Both the position numbers and the translations under genes were made by a program. A stretch of DNA of 7,784 bases from Thiohalobacter sp. (GTDB taxonomy: Bacteria; Pseudomonadota; Gammaproteobacteria; DSM-19610): positions 1 to 7,784 of the forward strand of contig JALWRY010000119.1 of NCBI GenBank assembly GCA_027080445.1, given 5' to 3'. The notes under the pieces are model-generated. The model was given only the letters and a program-made list of their open reading frames with translations. It made no database searches and was not told the DNA's origin. Shown here in pieces: positions 5,597 to 7,784 of this stretch (within the stretch, counting starts at the first letter, position 1; each line of letters starts with the position of its first letter).

Positions 5597-7784
5597 TTGC
5601 ATCACACTTTAGCGTCACCGGAACACCTTTATCCGACAGGGAACTGCAACGTATCGACGCCTGGTGGCGGGCGGCAAACTACCTGTCGATCGGTCAGATC
5701 TATTTGCTCGACAACCCGCTGCTCAAACAACCGCTGGCACTCGAACATATCAAGCCGCGCTTACTCGGCCACTGGGGAACAACGCCGGGCCTGAACATGA
5801 TTTATGCCCACCTGAACCGGGTGATCCAGGCGCGTGACCTGAACATGATCTATGTCACCGGCCCCGGACACGGCGCACCGGGCATCGTCGCCAACACCTG
5901 GCTGGAGGGCAGTTACAGCGAGCTTTACCCCAACATCACCCGCGATGAAGCCGGTATGCGCAAGCTGTTTCGCCAGTTCTCTTTCCCCGGCGGCATCCCC
6001 AGCCATACGGCGCCGGAAACCCCCGGCTCTATTCATGAAGGTGGTGAACTGGGCTACTCGCTCAGCCATGCCTACGGCGCAGCTTTCGACAACCCGGATC
6101 TGATTGTGACCTGCGTGGTTGGTGACGGTGAAGCGGAAACCGGCCCTGCCGCCACAGCCTGGCATTCCAACAAGTTTCTCGACCCGCAACGCGACGGCGC
6201 CGTACTGCCCATCCTGCACCTGAACGGTTACAAGATCGCCAACCCGACAGTACTGGCGCGTATCAGCCGAGAGGAACTGGTCGCCTTGTTCAAGGGTTAT
6301 GGCTATACCCCGTACCTGATAGAAGGCGCCGACCCGGCCAGTGTGCACCAGGCCATGGCCGCCACGCTGGACCGGGCCATGGATGACATTCACGCCATCC
6401 AGAAGACGGCGCGCCGGGGTGATATCACCGAACGTCCGCGTTGGCCGATGATTATCCTGCGCACCCCCAAGGGCTGGACCTGCCCGAAAGAAATCGATGG
6501 CCTCAAACTCGAAGATTACTGGCGCGCCCACCAGGTGCCCTTCGCGCAGCTGGCGGAAAAACCGCAGCATATCCGCGTCCTCGAACAGTGGATGAAAAGC
6601 TACCGGCCAGATACATTGTTCGATAATGACGGGCAACTGAACGCGGATATTGCCGAGCTTGCACCCCAGGGTGAACGGCGCATGGGCAGCAACCCTCACA
6701 CCAACGGCGGATTACTGCTGCGCGAGCTGAAGCTGCCCGATTATCGCGACTATGCTGTCGAGGTACCCGCCCCCGGCAGCGTGACCGGCGAGGCCACGCG
6801 CCGTATGGGTGACTTCCTGCGCGATGTCATGGCCCTGAATGCTGAACAACAAAACTTCCGTGTCATGGGGCCGGACGAAACGGTTTCCAACCGGCTGGGC
6901 GCCTTGCTGGATGTCACCAACCGAGCCTGGGAAGCGGAAACCTACGACTATGACGATCACCTGGCGCCGGATGGCCGGGTGATGGAAATCCTCTCGGAAC
7001 ACACTTGCCAGGGCTGGCTGGAAGGCTACCTGCTGAGCGGTCGGCACGGCTGGTTTTCCTGCTACGAAGCCTTCATCCACATAGTCGATTCCATGTTCAA
7101 CCAGCACGCCAAGTGGCTCAAGGTATGCAAGGAGATTCCGTGGCGACGGCCGATCGCCTCGCTGAATATCCTGCTGACCTCACATGTCTGGCGCCAGGAC
7201 CACAACGGGTTTTCACACCAGGATCCCGGCTTTATCGATCATGTGATTAATAAAAAAGCCGACATCGTCCGCGTCTACCTGCCGCCGGACGCCAATACGA
7301 CACTATGCGTTACCGAGCGCTGCCTGAACAGTCGTGACCTGGTGAACGTGATCGTCGCCGGCAAACAACCCGAACCGCAGTGGCTGGATATGGACGCTGC
7401 CATCAAGCACTGTCACGAAGGTATCGGCGTCTGGGGCTGGGCCAGCAACGACCAGGACAGTGAACCGGATGTGGTGATGGCCTGTGCCGGCGACGTGCCG
7501 ACGATCGAGACCCTGGCCGCCGTCAAAATCCTGCGCGAGCAGTTACCGGAGATAAAAATCCGCGTCATTAATGTTGTCGACCTGATGACCCTGCAACCGC
7601 GTGAAGAACACCCGAATGGCCTGACGGACCGGGATTTCGATACCCTGTTCACCACCGACAAACCTGTCGTTTTCGCTTTCCACGGCTATCCCTGGCTGAT
7701 TCACCGCCTCACCTACCGTCGCCACAATCACGCGGGACTGCACGTACGCGGGTACAAGGAAGAAGGCACTACGACAACACCGTT
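5593..7784 (+). CDS. xfp: Phosphoketolase (Xfp family), 3' end beyond the window
   Basis: This thiamine-diphosphate enzyme cleaves xylulose-5-phosphate, and in many members fructose-6-phosphate, with phosphate to give acetyl phosphate plus a shorter sugar phosphate. The frame is open from the ATG to the right edge: 730 codons with no stop, against about 790 in the family, so roughly the last 60 residues are missing. Motifs in order are GHWGT (His60), TGPGHGAPG (His93), PSHTAPE (His138), the signature EGGELGY (149-155), GDGEAETGP (177-185) for cofactor binding, HLNGYKI (209-215), ILSEHTCQGWLEGY (Glu469 region), RHGWFSCYEAF, and QDHNGFSHQDPG (536-547). The start is supported by GGGAG at 5582-5586, 6 bases upstream. 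The ATGA overlap with ackA indicates coupled expression, and the kinase uses the acetyl phosphate made here. Whether it prefers C5 or C6 substrate cannot be told from this sequence. Confidence 0.97.
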   Translation, partial: MIASHFSVTGTPLSDRELQRIDAWWRAANYLSIGQIYLLDNPLLKQPLALEHIKPRLLGHWGTTPGLNMIYAHLNRVIQARDLNMIYVTGPGHGAPGIVANTWLEGSYSELYPNITRDEAGMRKLFRQFSFPGGIPSHTAPETPGSIHEGGELGYSLSHAYGAAFDNPDLIVTCVVGDGEAETGPAATAWHSNKFLDPQRDGAVLPILHLNGYKIANPTVLARISREELVALFKGYGYTPYLIEGADPASVHQAMAATLDRAMDDIHAIQKTARRGDITERPRWPMIILRTPKGWTCPKEIDGLKLEDYWRAHQVPFAQLAEKPQHIRVLEQWMKSYRPDTLFDNDGQLNADIAELAPQGERRMGSNPHTNGGLLLRELKLPDYRDYAVEVPAPGSVTGEATRRMGDFLRDVMALNAEQQNFRVMGPDETVSNRLGALLDVTNRAWEAETYDYDDHLAPDGRVMEILSEHTCQGWLEGYLLSGRHGWFSCYEAFIHIVDSMFNQHAKWLKVCKEIPWRRPIASLNILLTSHVWRQDHNGFSHQDPGFIDHVINKKADIVRVYLPPDANTTLCVTERCLNSRDLVNVIVAGKQPEPQWLDMDAAIKHCHEGIGVWGWASNDQDSEPDVVMACAGDVPTIETLAAVKILREQLPEIKIRVINVVDLMTLQPREEHPNGLTDRDFDTLFTTDKPVVFAFHGYPWLIHRLTYRRHNHAGLHVRGYKEEGTTTTP

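Noticed and set aside
5761..6699. A 312-codon open frame on the minus strand inside xfp
   Set aside because: It lies wholly opposite a phosphoketolase with intact motifs. Such long antisense frames are common in GC-rich genes with strong codon bias, and its translation shows no domain I recognise.

Overview
The window comes from a moderately GC-rich bacterial chromosome, most likely a gammaproteobacterium. This rests on the zinc-ribbon protein of the YbeL/DUF1451 type, the DUF1269-type protein, Shine-Dalgarno sites of the GGAG/GGGAG kind and dense gene packing. The species cannot be named from the sequence. I recognise eight protein genes. There are no tRNA or rRNA genes, no CRISPR array, and no transposase or integrase.

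Left block (1-1215, + strand): the end of a small two-helix membrane protein, a charged coiled-coil protein of unknown function that overlaps it, and a DUF1451-type zinc-ribbon protein. This block runs head-on into the next one with only 13 bases between stop codons.

Middle block (3834 down to 1229, - strand): a DUF1269-type protein, then a YflT-like protein with a glycine/alanine-rich core joined to it by a TAATG stop/start overlap. A 120-bp gap follows, holding a 79-bp hairpin-forming palindromic element, and then a beta-CASP metallo-beta-lactamase ribonuclease-type protein. The order suggests one transcript with the palindrome inside it.

Right block (3975 to the right edge, + strand): a four-helix membrane protein of the 'phage holin superfamily IV' (YvlD-like) group, acetate kinase (ackA) 5 bases after it, and phosphoketolase (xfp), which overlaps ackA by ATGA and runs off the window about 60 residues short of its usual end. 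Xfp splits xylulose-5-phosphate (and often fructose-6-phosphate) with phosphate to give acetyl phosphate. AckA turns acetyl phosphate into acetate plus ATP. The pair therefore forms a short route from sugar phosphates to ATP, or from acetate back to acetyl phosphate.

The middle and right blocks diverge from a 140-bp region that holds a 10-bp inverted repeat, the best candidate for a shared control site. Taken together the window looks like a stress or energy-limitation island (stress-type membrane proteins, an RNA-processing enzyme, the Xfp-Ack bypass). That reading is inference from gene families. I found no clearly new system; the palindromic element, the divergent control region and the atypical acetate kinase motifs are the points most worth checking.
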